Counted from the first letter of the stretch, positions 40,065-49,455 are shown. The stretch: DNA of 64,000 bases from Bacteroidia bacterium (GCA_027493955.1 JAOSJT010000001.1:1723131-1787130); one strand, 5' to 3'. Translations and numbers: made by a program. Notes: generated by a model not told the origin, from the letters alone.

Positions 40065-40493
40065 ATGGAAGAAGTCATCGAACACGTGTCCTTCAACGGA
40101 ATCGCTCCGGACGATCTGGAGGAATTTCACAGGCAGCAGGACAAGATCCTCGCCGCGGTGCTCGAGCGGCTGGCACGTTCTCAGGAGGCCGCCGCGGTAT
40201 TCAAGGACGGTGAGCGTTTGCGCATTGCTCGCGAGAGCGCGCTTATATTTCTGGAAAACTTCCACGCCACTGCGCGCTATCGCATCCCGGCAGCGATACT
40301 GGAGTATCTGGACTGGTTGCGGGGATTTTTGCTCAGCAGAGGCTTCCCTCCCGCATTCCTGCCGTCCTTGCTGCATGCCTCCAAAATCGCCGCACATGCA
40401 TTCATGGAGCATCACAACAGCGACGGCATTGCATCCGCACTCACCGCTCTGCAACACCGTGAGCAATCCCGCATCATAGGAGTACAAGCGTAA
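40065..40493 (+). CDS. Helical partner protein of a cobalamin sensor
   Basis: A 142-residue, fully helical protein. ATG 40065 was chosen because it follows a T-rich leader and gives a soluble protein; the longer frame from 39945 would add a hydrophobic stretch without a ribosome site. Segments: LEEFHRQQDKILAAVLERLA, LRIARESALIFLENFH and YLDWLRGFLLSRGFPPAFLP. The four-helix pattern resembles the N-terminal helical domains that precede B12-binding domains in sensor proteins (from memory). The stop TAA shares its last base with the next ATG, so the two proteins are likely subunits of one complex. Function unknown. Confidence 0.65.
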   Translation: MEEVIEHVSFNGIAPDDLEEFHRQQDKILAAVLERLARSQEAAAVFKDGERLRIARESALIFLENFHATARYRIPAAILEYLDWLRGFLLSRGFPPAFLPSLLHASKIAAHAFMEHHNSDGIASALTALQHREQSRIIGVQA

Positions 40494-41125
40494 TGAAAGA
40501 CGAGCAACTCTCACTCTTCCTCGACTGCCTGCTTGCGGGTGATCGCCGGCGATGTTTCGCACTCGTCCAGGAATGGGAACAGCAGCACCTCCCCGATACG
40601 CAATTGTACAACGACATCATCATTCCCGCACTCAACAGTATCGGCAGCAACTGGGAGAACAACACCGACACCATCGTTACCGAGCATGTCGCTACGCAAA
40701 TCGTCAAGCAGATCCTGGCGTACAAGGCCTTTGCCACCACGAACACGAAGAAGAACGGGAAGACAGCCATGATCGGCTGCGTACCGAACGAGCATCATGA
40801 TGTGGCCTCCACCATGCTTGCGAATATGCTGGAGCGCGAAGGCTGGCGCGTGCTCAATTATGGAGCCTCTATTCCCAGATATGACCTTATTCAGGGGATA
40901 AATGCAGCCAAGCCGGATCTGCTCTGCCTCACCATGAAGTCCATCACCAGTCTCCCGGAGACCGAAGAATTGCTTCGCGACATACGCAAGGTGCTCCCCT
41001 CCCTCCCCATCATGCTGGGCGGCATTGCCATGCCCGGCGTGCGCGCCGTCCTCGCACCCTACGTCACCATGTTCGCCGGCTCATTGACGGAGGGCCTTGA
41101 ACAGGCAAAAACACTAGGGAACTGA
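40493..41125 (+). CDS. CarH-like cobalamin-binding protein without DNA-binding domain
   Basis: A 210-residue protein with a B12-binding helical cap (residues 1-80) and Rossmann domain (90-205). The cap has Trp54 followed after nine residues by Glu64-His65: the W-x9-EH motif that packs adenosylcobalamin in light sensors of the CarH/LitR family. The Rossmann part carries ExHxxA (Glu100-His102, VPNEHHDVAS) as lower axial ligand, then YGASIPRYDL and LCLTMKSI. There is no MerR-type HTH, and residue 55 is Glu, not the His that caps light-exposed CarH. So it may pass a light or B12 signal to a partner, perhaps the 142-residue protein just upstream, or be a corrinoid carrier. Function is an inference. 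Confidence 0.8.
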   Translation: MKDEQLSLFLDCLLAGDRRRCFALVQEWEQQHLPDTQLYNDIIIPALNSIGSNWENNTDTIVTEHVATQIVKQILAYKAFATTNTKKNGKTAMIGCVPNEHHDVASTMLANMLEREGWRVLNYGASIPRYDLIQGINAAKPDLLCLTMKSITSLPETEELLRDIRKVLPSLPIMLGGIAMPGVRAVLAPYVTMFAGSLTEGLEQAKTLGN

Positions 41126-41400
41126 CGACTGACGATTTACGACGTACGATTTACGATTTTCGATTTGGCGGATTAAGCTTACTCCGTGCGGTCAATCGGA
41201 CGCTCGGAAAAAGTCGACGACTCGTCATGGCAGGGAAAAAAATGTGAGATGTACGACCTACGATTTACGACTTACGATATACGACTTACGATTTTCGATG
41301 TACGACGTGCGATGTGAGCAGTTTCCGACGGAACGATGTGGGGATCTGCATCTCGCAGTATGTATATCATACCGCCGGATCGTTTAACATTTAACCTTTA
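41126..41400. repeat. Intergenic low-complexity run of ACGA/TACGATTT words
   Basis: From 41126 to 41162 and from 41254 to 41312 the sequence is built of degenerate words such as CGATTTACGA, CGTACGATTT and ACTTACGAT. A second word type, ATTTAACCTTTAACG, closes the run at 41388-41412. No gene. Confidence 0.75.
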
Positions 41401-41425
41401 ACGATTAACGATCCCCGAATTTCGC

Positions 41426-41740
41426 CTACGTATGGAAGAAGCGAAACGGGACATGATACACGAGGGCGGGGATGACGGAAAGAAGCATGGTCCAGAGGCA
41501 CTCCTTCCATTTCATCTCGCCACGATGTCTCATCACGCTCACCAGTACCCAGGACATGCTTAACGAGTAAGGTACTATCGCCATGTTCAGCGTGGCATCC
41601 AGCGGCGGTCCCTGCACGAGAAAGTATGCGAGCAGCATCCCGGCGAAGCTCCCGAAAAACGCTGACATCGTTAAACACGTAGCATAAATCATCCGCTCGA
41701 AGTTCACGAAGGATGAGAGATCCTTGTCCGCAGCATCCAT
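41426..41740 (-). CDS. Small membrane protein of unknown function
   Basis: A 104-residue protein. ATG 41740 follows a perfect AGGAGG (41747-41752 region). Three hydrophobic segments: about residues 18-41 (IYATCLTMSAFFGSFAGMLL), 50-68 (LNMAIVPYSLSMSWVLVSVM) and 82-99 (CLWTMLLSVIPALVYHVPF). No family recognised. It stands alone between the repeat run and isocitrate dehydrogenase. Confidence 0.65.
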   Translation of the reverse strand: MDAADKDLSSFVNFERMIYATCLTMSAFFGSFAGMLLAYFLVQGPPLDATLNMAIVPYSLSMSWVLVSVMRHRGEMKWKECLWTMLLSVIPALVYHVPFRFFHT

Positions 41741-41971
41741 ATAACCTCCTGAAATGGCATCGATGATTGTCCTGCCTTTTAATGACAAGGAGCATTGAAC
41801 GCCGGACGCGCATGTCGTCTCCGCATGCCTGTCGTGCATGGCGAAGCGTCTGCCTCAACATGCCAGGGGATTCGGGAGCGTCTTCTGATCCAACACCAGT
41901 CGCACCCGATTTTCAATGCTCCTTGCTTGTTTATCGTCTATGGTCTATGACCGCGGGTAGGCACCGAGAGA

Positions 41972-43156
41972 TCAACCGAGACGCGCGATGATGGCGTCGG
42001 TCATCTGTTGTGTGGTGGCCGCACCTTTGCTGAAGACGTCCGGGCCGCCCGCAAGCTTGAGCATATCATAGGTGCGAACCTTGCCATCGGAAATCACCCC
42101 GGCTACGGCGGATCTGATACGCGCCGCCTTGTCCGTCTCTCCGATGTGATCCAGCATCATGCAGGCGCTGAGCACCATGGCGATGGGATTGACGATGGAG
42201 GGATCGAGTTTTTCGTACTTGGGCGCGGAGCCGTGCGTGGGTTCGAACACCGCCACTTCGCGGCCGATGTTTGCGCTGCACGCAAAGCCGAGCCCGCCCA
42301 CCAGACCGGCGAAACCGTCGGATACAATGTCGCCGAACATATTCCCGGCCACGATGACGCCGTAGTCTTCGGGATTCTTTGTCAGCCACATCATCTGCGC
42401 GTCAATGTTGGTGGACCACAGTTGAATGTCCGGGTACTGCTTCGCGATGATGGCGGCTTCGTTTTCCATCATGCCCGAGGTTTCGCGTATGACATTGGGC
42501 TTTTCGCAAATGGTGACGGATTTGTAGCCATAGGTTTTCGCGTACTCGAACGCGGCGGTGACGATGCGTCGGCAGGCGTTGCGCGTGAAAATGCGCGTAG
42601 AGACGGCGAGGTCCTCTCCGGGCACGTCCGCGAAGGCCTTGAAGCGCGGGTGGGTGTTGAGCGCGTCCCACACCTGCTGCGGCGGATCGGTCCACTCCAC
42701 GCCGGCGTAAAGCCCTTCGGTGTTCTGCCGAAATATCACGACGTCCACGTCCGGTTCTTCGAAACCACCATCCGCCGCCTTGCGGATGAAGTTGAGGGGG
42801 TTGTTCGGGAAGGCCTTGCAGGGACGGATACAGATATCGAGATCGAAGTGTTGGCGCATGGTGACGATCGGGCTGTAGTACACGAAACCCTTGTCCCGGA
42901 GCTCCGGCGCGAGTTCCGCGGCGGCCTTGTTCTTGGGCTTGGAGGTGATGGCGCCGAAGAGACCGACCTTATGTTCCTCGAGCAGATCAATCGTGCGCTG
43001 AGGCAGCGGATTGCCTTCGCTGCACCAGAAATCCCATCCGATATCGCCGTTGACATACTCGGCGTCGAAGCCGACGGCGTCGAGCACGCGAATGGTTTCC
43101 GGAAGCACAACCTTACCGATTCCGTCACCGGGCATTGCGACAATGGTGCGTTTCAT
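41972..43156 (-). CDS. icd: Isocitrate dehydrogenase (isocitrate/isopropylmalate dehydrogenase family)
   Basis: A 394-residue enzyme. ATG 43156 follows AAGGA; the longer frame (to 43216) was rejected. Hallmarks: IVAMPGDGIGKVVLPETIRV at the N-terminus, VDVVIFRQNTEGLYAGVEW (substrate loop), VTICEKPNVIRETSGMM, DAQMMWLTKNPEDYGVIVAG and NMFGDIVSDGFAGLVGGLGF (the family signature), VFEPTHGSAPKYEKLDPSI. The length and the absence of leucine biosynthesis genes nearby favour isocitrate over isopropylmalate, but the sequence alone does not decide; NAD or NADP use is also open. Single gene. Confidence 0.82.
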   Translation of the reverse strand: MKRTIVAMPGDGIGKVVLPETIRVLDAVGFDAEYVNGDIGWDFWCSEGNPLPQRTIDLLEEHKVGLFGAITSKPKNKAAAELAPELRDKGFVYYSPIVTMRQHFDLDICIRPCKAFPNNPLNFIRKAADGGFEEPDVDVVIFRQNTEGLYAGVEWTDPPQQVWDALNTHPRFKAFADVPGEDLAVSTRIFTRNACRRIVTAAFEYAKTYGYKSVTICEKPNVIRETSGMMENEAAIIAKQYPDIQLWSTNIDAQMMWLTKNPEDYGVIVAGNMFGDIVSDGFAGLVGGLGFACSANIGREVAVFEPTHGSAPKYEKLDPSIVNPIAMVLSACMMLDHIGETDKAARIRSAVAGVISDGKVRTYDMLKLAGGPDVFSKGAATTQQMTDAIIARLG

Positions 43157-43446
43157 ACAGAGGTCCTTGCAGAGTGAGCGTAGTTGGTCTGAAACTCCTT
43201 TCGGAGTGTCCTGCAAGATACGAAGCAGCGAGGGAAGAGCATAGAAAGCGCAAGGCGGGAAATCACTCCCGCCTGCGTCGTCCGCACTTGCGGATACCCG
43301 GATTCGTCACGGAACGTTCGCTCTGGGTCATCACGAAGTTTTTTGCGACCATCCCCGCGACACCGGTCCGGCGTTCCCCGATTACATGATGATGAACGCA
43401 CTGTGCGACACGCACACCCTGGCACGACGGATACGAGGTTGAGCAG

Positions 43447-44154
43447 TCAGGAAGTCGCGTGCGCCGGTTCCGCGTGCTGTATCGCCGAAGCCGTGCGGCA
43501 GCCGACAATGGCGGGCGCTTCGTGTATGAGGGTGTCGTCCTCCAGCGCGTGCACCATGAACAGCGCGAAGTCGATGCGGCGCGTGCGATTGCTGGCGAGC
43601 ACGGGATCGCCGACATGCCGGCTCCACACCGGAAGACCTTCGCTGCCGCCCTCCTCGAGATCGCTGCCGCGCACGACGGTCCAGCGCCTGTCGCTCGCGA
43701 AGATGCGACGGCACGCTTCCACCTGATCGTCTATTTCGGCGAAGCGGAGGACACGCGCAAGCATGGTGAAGAATTTCAGAAACGCTTTGAAGGAGCCCGA
43801 ATAGCGGTCTTTCCCGTCCCGGGTGATATGCCAGCCGCAGGAGAATACGAGTCGTGCATCCTTTTCAGCGTAATCCAGCACCGCCTGTGCGGTGCCGGAC
43901 GAGTACTGCCGCACGCCCCAGGGCACGAGCACGGTGAGCACCCCGTCACAACCCGCTACCGCGCGACGGATGACCTCGCGGTCGTCGGTCGCTCCCGGGA
44001 TGATCTGCATTCTGTCGCTGAACTCCGCGAGCTTCGGCACGCTCTTCGCCCGGCATACGCCGACCACCTCGTAGCCGCGTTCGAGCGCGTGGCGTACCAT
44101 GTATTTCCCCAGTTTCCCTGAAGCTCCGACGATGCAAATACGTTTTCCGTTCAT
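43447..44154 (-). CDS. NmrA-like NAD(P)-binding protein (atypical SDR)
   Basis: A 235-residue protein. RICIVGASGKLGKYMVRHAL is the Rossmann GxxGxxG motif of NmrA-like and atypical short-chain dehydrogenases; IIPGATDDREVIRRAVAGCD and VLTVLVPW follow. The catalytic Tyr-x3-Lys motif is not obvious, so it may be a sensor or isomerase. The second ATG (44154) was preferred because it lies five bases after GGAG; the first ATG is only two bases away. No partner gene. Confidence 0.8.
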   Translation of the reverse strand: MNGKRICIVGASGKLGKYMVRHALERGYEVVGVCRAKSVPKLAEFSDRMQIIPGATDDREVIRRAVAGCDGVLTVLVPWGVRQYSSGTAQAVLDYAEKDARLVFSCGWHITRDGKDRYSGSFKAFLKFFTMLARVLRFAEIDDQVEACRRIFASDRRWTVVRGSDLEEGGSEGLPVWSRHVGDPVLASNRTRRIDFALFMVHALEDDTLIHEAPAIVGCRTASAIQHAEPAHATS

Positions 44155-44362
44155 CATATCTCCTTGTGTTTCATGCGCGGCATCCTTGTCGTCTCATCAA
44201 TGGGAAACACGAACGCCATGTGGTTGTACTCTCGGTGTACGGACAAAGGGCAATCTTGTTTCCCTGATTCCTGCGGTGTTGCATCCGCATAGAAGATTAT
44301 TCAGTTTGAATGTTTCCTCCCGGCAGCGATTTCAACAAAGGGTAACGGTTTCTCCGGAAACG

Positions 44363-44411
44363 CGCGATCCCTGACGCGACACCGTACGGGGTGCCGCATC
44401 AGGGATGCGCG
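44363..44411. terminator. Hairpin downstream of the OsmC gene
   Basis: CGCGATCCCTGA (44363-44374) pairs with TCAGGGATGCGCG (44399-44411) with one bulge; the interior has a smaller stem CACC...GGTG. It follows the OsmC stop by 18 bases on the minus strand, but no U run is present, so it may be a REP-like element rather than a true terminator. Confidence 0.5.
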
Positions 44412-44429
44412 GTCCGAAGATAGCGGTTA

Positions 44430-45017
44430 TCAGCCCTGCATGATCATCATCGGTTCGCCGTTGCTTTCCATCATGACGGTGACCGGGACTTTGTTGGTGA
44501 AAATGTCGAACACCGGCGAGAAGGTGGGACCGAGCTTGAGCACTTCCATCAGTTCCTCCTCCGGCATGTCGCCTTTCACTTTGAAGGTCATGCGGACGCT
44601 TTCGTAGCCGCGGCGGATGTTCTCGTCCATGCCGAGCAGTCCATGAATGTCGAGATCACCCTCGAGAGTGGATTCCACGGATTCGAGCTTGATACCACGC
44701 GCGGCGGCGTGATACACCATGGCGGTGGTGACGCAGGATGCGAGAGCGGTGAGCGCGTACTCGACGGGATTGGCACCTTCGTCCGTGCTCAGGAGCACCG
44801 CCGGCTCGTCGGCCTTGAAGACGAAGGTGGTCTTATGTTTCTGCGGCTCACAGGCACCGTAGAAATCGCTGATGGTGGTCTGGTTCAAACCGCCCTGCAC
44901 CCATTCGTTCTTGGCACGGAACTGGAAGCTGGCGATGGCGGGATTCTCGCGGATGACGTCCATGGTCATGGACAGATCGTCTACATTCACGCCGTTGATG
45001 ATGGTTGGGTTCTGCAT
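44430..45017 (-). CDS. OsmC family protein
   Basis: A 195-residue protein. ATG 45017 follows AAGGAGTGTATC. Pattern of the OsmC/Ohr superfamily: FRAKNEWVQGGLNQTTI, PAVLLSTDEGANPVEYALTA, LASCVTTAMVYHAAARGI, LESVESTLEGDLDIHGLLG, GYESVRMTFKVKGDMPEEEL. The first redox cysteine lies in ASCVTT; the second family cysteine is not present, so classical peroxide reduction by a Cys pair is unlikely. YhfA-like OsmC proteins show the same. Confidence 0.85.
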   Translation of the reverse strand: MQNPTIINGVNVDDLSMTMDVIRENPAIASFQFRAKNEWVQGGLNQTTISDFYGACEPQKHKTTFVFKADEPAVLLSTDEGANPVEYALTALASCVTTAMVYHAAARGIKLESVESTLEGDLDIHGLLGMDENIRRGYESVRMTFKVKGDMPEEELMEVLKLGPTFSPVFDIFTNKVPVTVMMESNGEPMMIMQG

Positions 45018-45380
45018 GATACACTCCTTGTGTATGTTGTGAGTAAAAATGGTTGTTGGGTGATATTCGATTTTCTCTACCCGACACAAAGAGCTACATG
45101 TACCGTGCCAAACTTGTCCTGGCCGGTTAACTCTTTTAACGACAATACTTTAGCGCCAGCTTACGCCGGAGGAGCAGACACGAAATTTCGTTATTCACGA
45201 AATGTCGTACGCGGGGATGACGAAATCTCGCAAGGTGCATTGTGTTCGACTGAATAATTTGCCGCGAGAGATCGGATCGCGATATCGAGTGTCTATTTTT
45301 TTGTGAATGGGAGCTTTTCGATGATATTCCCTTGCCGCACGGGCATCGAAGTCCATCGAACGCCCAAGTAAAATTCAGGG
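45018..45380. other. Intergenic region with palindromic words
   Basis: No gene. It holds ACGAAATTTCGT (45180-45191) and the inverse-repeated CACGAAATGTCGTACGCG, GGGATGACGAAATCTCG, members of a GTCATCCCCGCG-type REP family. Confidence 0.45.
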
Positions 45381-45522
45381 TGCGTATTCCGACGAAAGCG
45401 ACCAGCCATTCCGATCAATGGCAAAATCTGGTCCGATAACTTCGGAACCAGTGGTCACTTTCGATCGGAATCGGTGGTCGCTTTCAATCGGAATCAGTGG
45501 TCGCTTTGGACCGGAATACACA
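45381..45522. mobile_element. 142-bp non-autonomous element with IS21-type ends and 7-bp target duplication
   Basis: It starts TGCGTATTCCGACG, AAAGCGACCA and ends with the inverse of TGTGTATTCCGGTCC, AAAGCGACCA, so both ends have TG...CA and a 24-25-bp imperfect inverted repeat. Further inner copies of the GCGACCA.TGATTCCGAT word lie at both ends, three at the right, as in the multiple terminal repeats of IS21-family elements. It is flanked by the direct repeat TTCAGGG on both sides (45374-45380 and 45523-45529). There is no transposase, so it is a MITE-like derivative that must have been moved by an element elsewhere. Confidence 0.8.
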
Positions 45523-45644
45523 TTCAGGGAGGGGAATGAACGCAAAAACGCCTATTCGACTACGCTCGGTAGGCGCAAAGACTCTGAGAAAGAGTGACGC
45601 TGCCCACGATCCTGCTTTTTGCACCAGACAAGCAGTCCTGGTAA

Positions 45645-45755
45645 CGCCCACTTTTGCAGCACATGTGGGTGGTTCATGAAACGCCCACTTTTGCAGCACA
45701 TGTGGGAGCTTCATGGAACGCCCACTTTTGCAGCATATGTGGGAGCTTCATGGAG
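45645..45755. repeat. Three tandem copies of a 37-bp repeat
   Basis: Copies begin at 45645, 45682 and 45719 with CGCCCACTTTTGCAGCAC, ATGTGGGAGCTTCATGGAA as consensus. CCCAC and GTGGG within each copy can pair, and CACATGTG is itself palindromic. Not a CRISPR: the copies abut with no spacers. Confidence 0.85.
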
Positions 45756-45902
45756 ACGCCATTCCCTTCTCAGTGAGGGATCGCGGTGGTGAAGGCCGTG
45801 ATAACGGGTACGGCAATGCGGACCGGACGGGCGCCCCTGCTCGCAAGGGGTCTGGGGTGTTGGCGGGAGATCGTGACTGCGGATAATAGCAGGTGGAGAG
45901 GG

Positions 45903-47849
45903 TCACTCCCTGCGTTTCGGCGGACGAATCCCGAGAGCCTTGACGCGTGAGGCGAGCGTGGTGGACGGGACGCCCAGCAGCGCGGCCGCACCGTCGTGTC
46001 CGGCGATTTTCCCGCCGGCATGTTCGAGCGCACGGAGGATGTTTTCCTTCTCGATCTGCTTGAGCTCGGCATAGTTGAGTATCACGGGATTCGCTGTCGC
46101 GGACTCGGTGTGCTCCGACGTGCTTCCCAGTCCGTTCGCCTCCGGAAATATGCGGGCGAAATTGAGGCGTCCCTCACGTGAAGTGATAACGGCGCGTTCG
46201 ATGATATTCTGCAACTCGCGGATATTTCCGGGCCAATCATAGCTCCTGAGCAGTGCGACATCCTCGGGCGCGATGTCATCCACCGGGATTCCCATGCTCT
46301 GACTCGCTTTGCGTACGAAATGACCCGCGAGCATCGCTATATCGTCGCGTCTCTCACGCAGAGAGGGTACACGGATAGGAAACACGTTGAGCCGATAAAA
46401 GAGATCTTCGCGAAATCTTCCCTGGGCGACCTCATCGCGCAAGTCGCGGTTCGTGGCCGCGATGACTCTCACGTTCACATGCACGGTGTGCGCGCTGCCG
46501 ACGGCTTCGACCTCTCCTTCCTGCAGAACGCGGAGCAGTTTGGCCTGCAGTTCGAGAGGCAACTCACCGATTTCATCGAGAAAAATGCTTCCCCCGTCTG
46601 CGAGCACAAAGCGTCCGTCGCGTTTCGCCGTGGCGCCGGTGAACGCGCCCTTCTCATGTCCGAACAGTTCGCTTTCGATCAGTGCGGCGGGGATGGCTGC
46701 GCAATTCAGTTTGATCAGGGGTCCGTCCTTCCGCTTGCTCGCGTTGTGAATGCCGCGTGCGATGAGTTCCTTCCCCGTGCCGGTTTCACCGAGCACGAGG
46801 ACGGTAGCATCGGTTGCCGCGACCTGCCGCATTTGATGCAGCACCCGAAGCAGAGCCGGCGTCTCACCGATTATCTCGTCGAAGTTCTGCATCGCGCGCA
46901 GCTCCCCGCGCAGATACTCCGTTTCGGCGGTGAGCGCGTTGATACGTTTCTCCGCGTCGAGACGGTCCCGAATGTTTCTGAGGATCAGCACATGCAGCAC
47001 GTGCTGCTTGCGCAGATGCCTCGAGAGTGTCGCTTCGGCCTGGCAGGAATTTCCATCCGCGAGCAGCAGTGTCAATCCTCCGGGGATCCAGAGCGACTGG
47101 CGACCATCGCGGGAGGTAGCGAAGGAGGTCATGAGCGCGTCGAGTTTCTCGCGGCTCTCATCGGAAAGAAGTGGTCGGATCGCGCGGCCGTGGAGGCCGC
47201 GATGCGCTGTCTGAAAGAGATGTTCGGCGGCGGGATTGGCCTGTGTTATGTTGCAGCGCCCGTCTATCTCGATGATCGCATCCATCGCCGCATCCAGCAG
47301 ACTGTTGAGTTGCTGCTCCCGCTCGCGCAGTTGCGCTTCGGCGCGCAATCGTCGCAATTCGGCCGCCGCGCGCGCCGCGAAGATACGGAAGAGATCCGCA
47401 TCATACTGCCGTTCGGGCATGGGTTTGTCGTTGAGGATGGCGAGGTGACCGAGAACGCTTCCGTCCACATCGAGCAAGGGAGCCCCCCGATAACTCACCG
47501 CGTGGAGTGGCGGCAGATCGGGATCGTCCGGAAAGAGCTCGATGACGCGATCCGGTACATGAAACACGTCGCGCTGCCGGATGACCGGTTCACAGGGCGT
47601 GCCGGCAACTTCGTACTCATAGTGCGGGACGAAGGAGCCGTCATGCCAGAAGGCCAGCGCGCGCAGCCGACGCGCTTCATCGAGATATTCCGTGACCCAT
47701 GCGCCGCTGGTTCCGAGCGCCATTGCGAGGTTCCGTACAAGAACACGGAAAAAGTCCTCCCCCGTCTCTGCGGCGGTACCATGCACAAGCGCACGAAGAA
47801 CGGCTTCGTCGCCATCGTGTCTCTGGTGAGTCTCATCCATACCGTTCAT
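45903..47849 (-). CDS. Sigma54-dependent transcriptional activator with GAF and PAS domains
   Basis: A 648-residue regulator; ATG 47849 follows GGAGGTG. Residues about 30-175 are GAF-like ([20 protein letters not shown]), 180-300 PAS-like ([20 protein letters not shown]), then an AAA+ domain with [18 protein letters not shown] (Walker A, about 353), the sigma54-contact loop GAFTGA (about 400) and [20 protein letters not shown] (Walker B), followed by a Fis-type HTH ([20 protein letters not shown]). There is no receiver domain, so ligands or light/redox bound by GAF or PAS are the likely signal. Target genes cannot be named; no clear -24/-12 promoter was seen near it. Confidence 0.93.
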   Translation of the reverse strand: MNGMDETHQRHDGDEAVLRALVHGTAAETGEDFFRVLVRNLAMALGTSGAWVTEYLDEARRLRALAFWHDGSFVPHYEYEVAGTPCEPVIRQRDVFHVPDRVIELFPDDPDLPPLHAVSYRGAPLLDVDGSVLGHLAILNDKPMPERQYDADLFRIFAARAAAELRRLRAEAQLREREQQLNSLLDAAMDAIIEIDGRCNITQANPAAEHLFQTAHRGLHGRAIRPLLSDESREKLDALMTSFATSRDGRQSLWIPGGLTLLLADGNSCQAEATLSRHLRKQHVLHVLILRNIRDRLDAEKRINALTAETEYLRGELRAMQNFDEIIGETPALLRVLHQMRQVAATDATVLVLGETGTGKELIARGIHNASKRKDGPLIKLNCAAIPAALIESELFGHEKGAFTGATAKRDGRFVLADGGSIFLDEIGELPLELQAKLLRVLQEGEVEAVGSAHTVHVNVRVIAATNRDLRDEVAQGRFREDLFYRLNVFPIRVPSLRERRDDIAMLAGHFVRKASQSMGIPVDDIAPEDVALLRSYDWPGNIRELQNIIERAVITSREGRLNFARIFPEANGLGSTSEHTESATANPVILNYAELKQIEKENILRALEHAGGKIAGHDGAAALLGVPSTTLASRVKALGIRPPKRRE

Positions 47850-48352
47850 TTCTGCACACCTCCGGCATGTTTCCTTCGAAAGGGATATACGCCACCTGCA
47901 CAGAGCAGGGATGCGCAATGCCACCCGGTCATGAAGTTACAGCAATCCGCTTCCGGCGGGCAGAGAATATCCCGACCGTCCGGCTGGGCCGATAGCATAT
48001 ACTCGTGGATTCGTGCTAAGATAAAAAAAACGGGTGCCACGCACAATCGAACGATGACAAGCGATCAGGCGAACATGAAAGAGTTGCATTGTCGTACGAT
48101 ACATCCCCGCATCGGGAGGTCGCCCTTCGGTGCCGCGAGACAGCGAGACACATGCATGCGGGCAAAGGCCAGTACGTTTTCACCGCACATCGTATTGTCG
48201 GATTTTGTACAATTCTCTGAATGCGGGGCACGTATCCCGGTACACCGTTCTTCCATATACGGATGCGACTTCAATCACCTGGTCGGCGGGAGACCATTGC
48301 AGGTGATTTCCGATCAGTTCCCGCGGTGTGACCATAGGTGGATCACCCGTGT
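47850..48352. other. Intergenic region without a gene
   Basis: About 500 bases upstream of the sigma54 activator. Short inverted repeats occur (GGTGATT, ACCTGG near 48280-48310). Nothing else could be supported. Confidence 0.4.
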
Positions 48353-48580
48353 TCAGAACACGAAACAGTGTGACGTGTCAGATGTCTTCATCCAGCGCAC
48401 GTCGTTCTTGTACGCACGCGCAAGCGTCCGCCACACCCGAGCGTCGCTCACAAATAGAGATACCCATTCGTAAGGATCAAGAAGGAGGCGTGCCGCAGTT
48501 TCGGCAATCACCTCCTCATTGACTCCTTCCAGCGGATTGGGGCCGCGCAGGTTCGGGGTCAGAGACACGAGCCAGCGCAC
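48353..48580 (-). CDS. Possible small protein or remnant
   Basis: A 75-codon frame with a GTG start. The residues (NEEVIAETAARLLLDPYEWV, SDARVWRTLARAYKNDVRWM) have normal amphipathic protein character, unlike the antisense frames around it, and the frame can be read further upstream (SRAGIAIVRWLVSLTPNLRG) without a start. No family or ribosome site was recognised. It may be the tail of a decayed gene. Confidence 0.3.
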   Translation of the reverse strand: MRWLVSLTPNLRGPNPLEGVNEEVIAETAARLLLDPYEWVSLFVSDARVWRTLARAYKNDVRWMKTSDTSHCFVF

Positions 48581-48746
48581 AATAGCGATTCCCGCGCGAG
48601 ATGTCCGACACGATACGGGATTCTTTGTTGATAGTCATAGCAGCACCCCGCGCATAGTTGGGAGCTCCGGAACGATCGAAGTGTGCTGACGTTGCGTAAG
48701 CACCTTGCACGGGATGGACAAACTCTGCGGTTATCCGCCGGAAGCG

Positions 48747-49400
48747 CTATCTCAGAACCGTGAGTCGCCGGATTTCGGTCGCATCGGATGCGGTCAGCAC
48801 ATACAGATACACCCCGGCGGATAATCGAGCCGTTGGCAATTCGGCACTGTAGGATCCGGGAGAGTGATGCCTGTCGGCCAATACAGCGACAGTGCGACCG
48901 AACAGATCCAGCACGCGCACCGCCAGGTGACCCGCGCTGCCTGTGGTGTAATTGATGCGCACCGTGGCGCCCCGCGGTACCGGATTCGGGTAGCTCTGTT
49001 CGAGGACGATCGACGGGATTGGAAGTCCGGGTTCGTCCGCGGAGACAAGGCTCGGCCTGTGAAAGCCTGCGGCAGTCATGTCGAGATCCCCTGCCGAAGC
49101 CACCATGGTACCTGCGACTACAAGCAGGGAATCTATTAACGCCACACCGGATACATCCGCATGGCCAATCCCACGAGCGGGAAGAGTAAACTCGCGCCAC
49201 ACCGTTCCATCGGTGTCATAGGCGATGATGTGTATATTCGCTCGTCCGTCCGCGTCAACGCTGCTTCCCGCCAGGTACACGTATCCGTTTTCGTCCGAGG
49301 TCACGGAGAAGGGTATATCCAGCCCTTGCGCGTGCACGGTGCATACCGACATGAGCGCCAGGAACACGACGATTATAGGGAAATGATGTCTGTACGTCAT
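48747..49400 (-). CDS. Secreted protein with T9SS type A sorting domain
   Basis: A 217-residue protein. Signal peptide MTYRHHFPIIVVFLALMSVC, cut after VHA. Residues 25-75 resemble one SBBP-like beta-propeller repeat (VTSDENGYVYLAGSSVDADG). The last 80 residues are a T9SS C-terminal sorting domain: LEQSYPNPVPRGATVRINYT, VRVLDLFGRTVAVLADRHHS and SAGVYLYVLTASDATEIRRL. Proteins with this domain are exported by the type IX system and anchored to the surface. It lies 55 bases downstream of the large SBBP/Gly-rich gene on the same strand and probably shares its transcript. Confidence 0.88.
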   Translation of the reverse strand: MTYRHHFPIIVVFLALMSVCTVHAQGLDIPFSVTSDENGYVYLAGSSVDADGRANIHIIAYDTDGTVWREFTLPARGIGHADVSGVALIDSLLVVAGTMVASAGDLDMTAAGFHRPSLVSADEPGLPIPSIVLEQSYPNPVPRGATVRINYTTGSAGHLAVRVLDLFGRTVAVLADRHHSPGSYSAELPTARLSAGVYLYVLTASDATEIRRLTVLR

Positions 49401-49455
49401 TGCTGATCTCCTGAAATTTCGTCTCTGAACCGATTGTGTGATTGTAGCACGTGCG

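Noticed and set aside
46320-48473. 717-codon frame antisense to the sigma54 activator
   Set aside because: The minus strand encodes a complete regulator with all AAA+ motifs; the plus frame has no recognisable domain.
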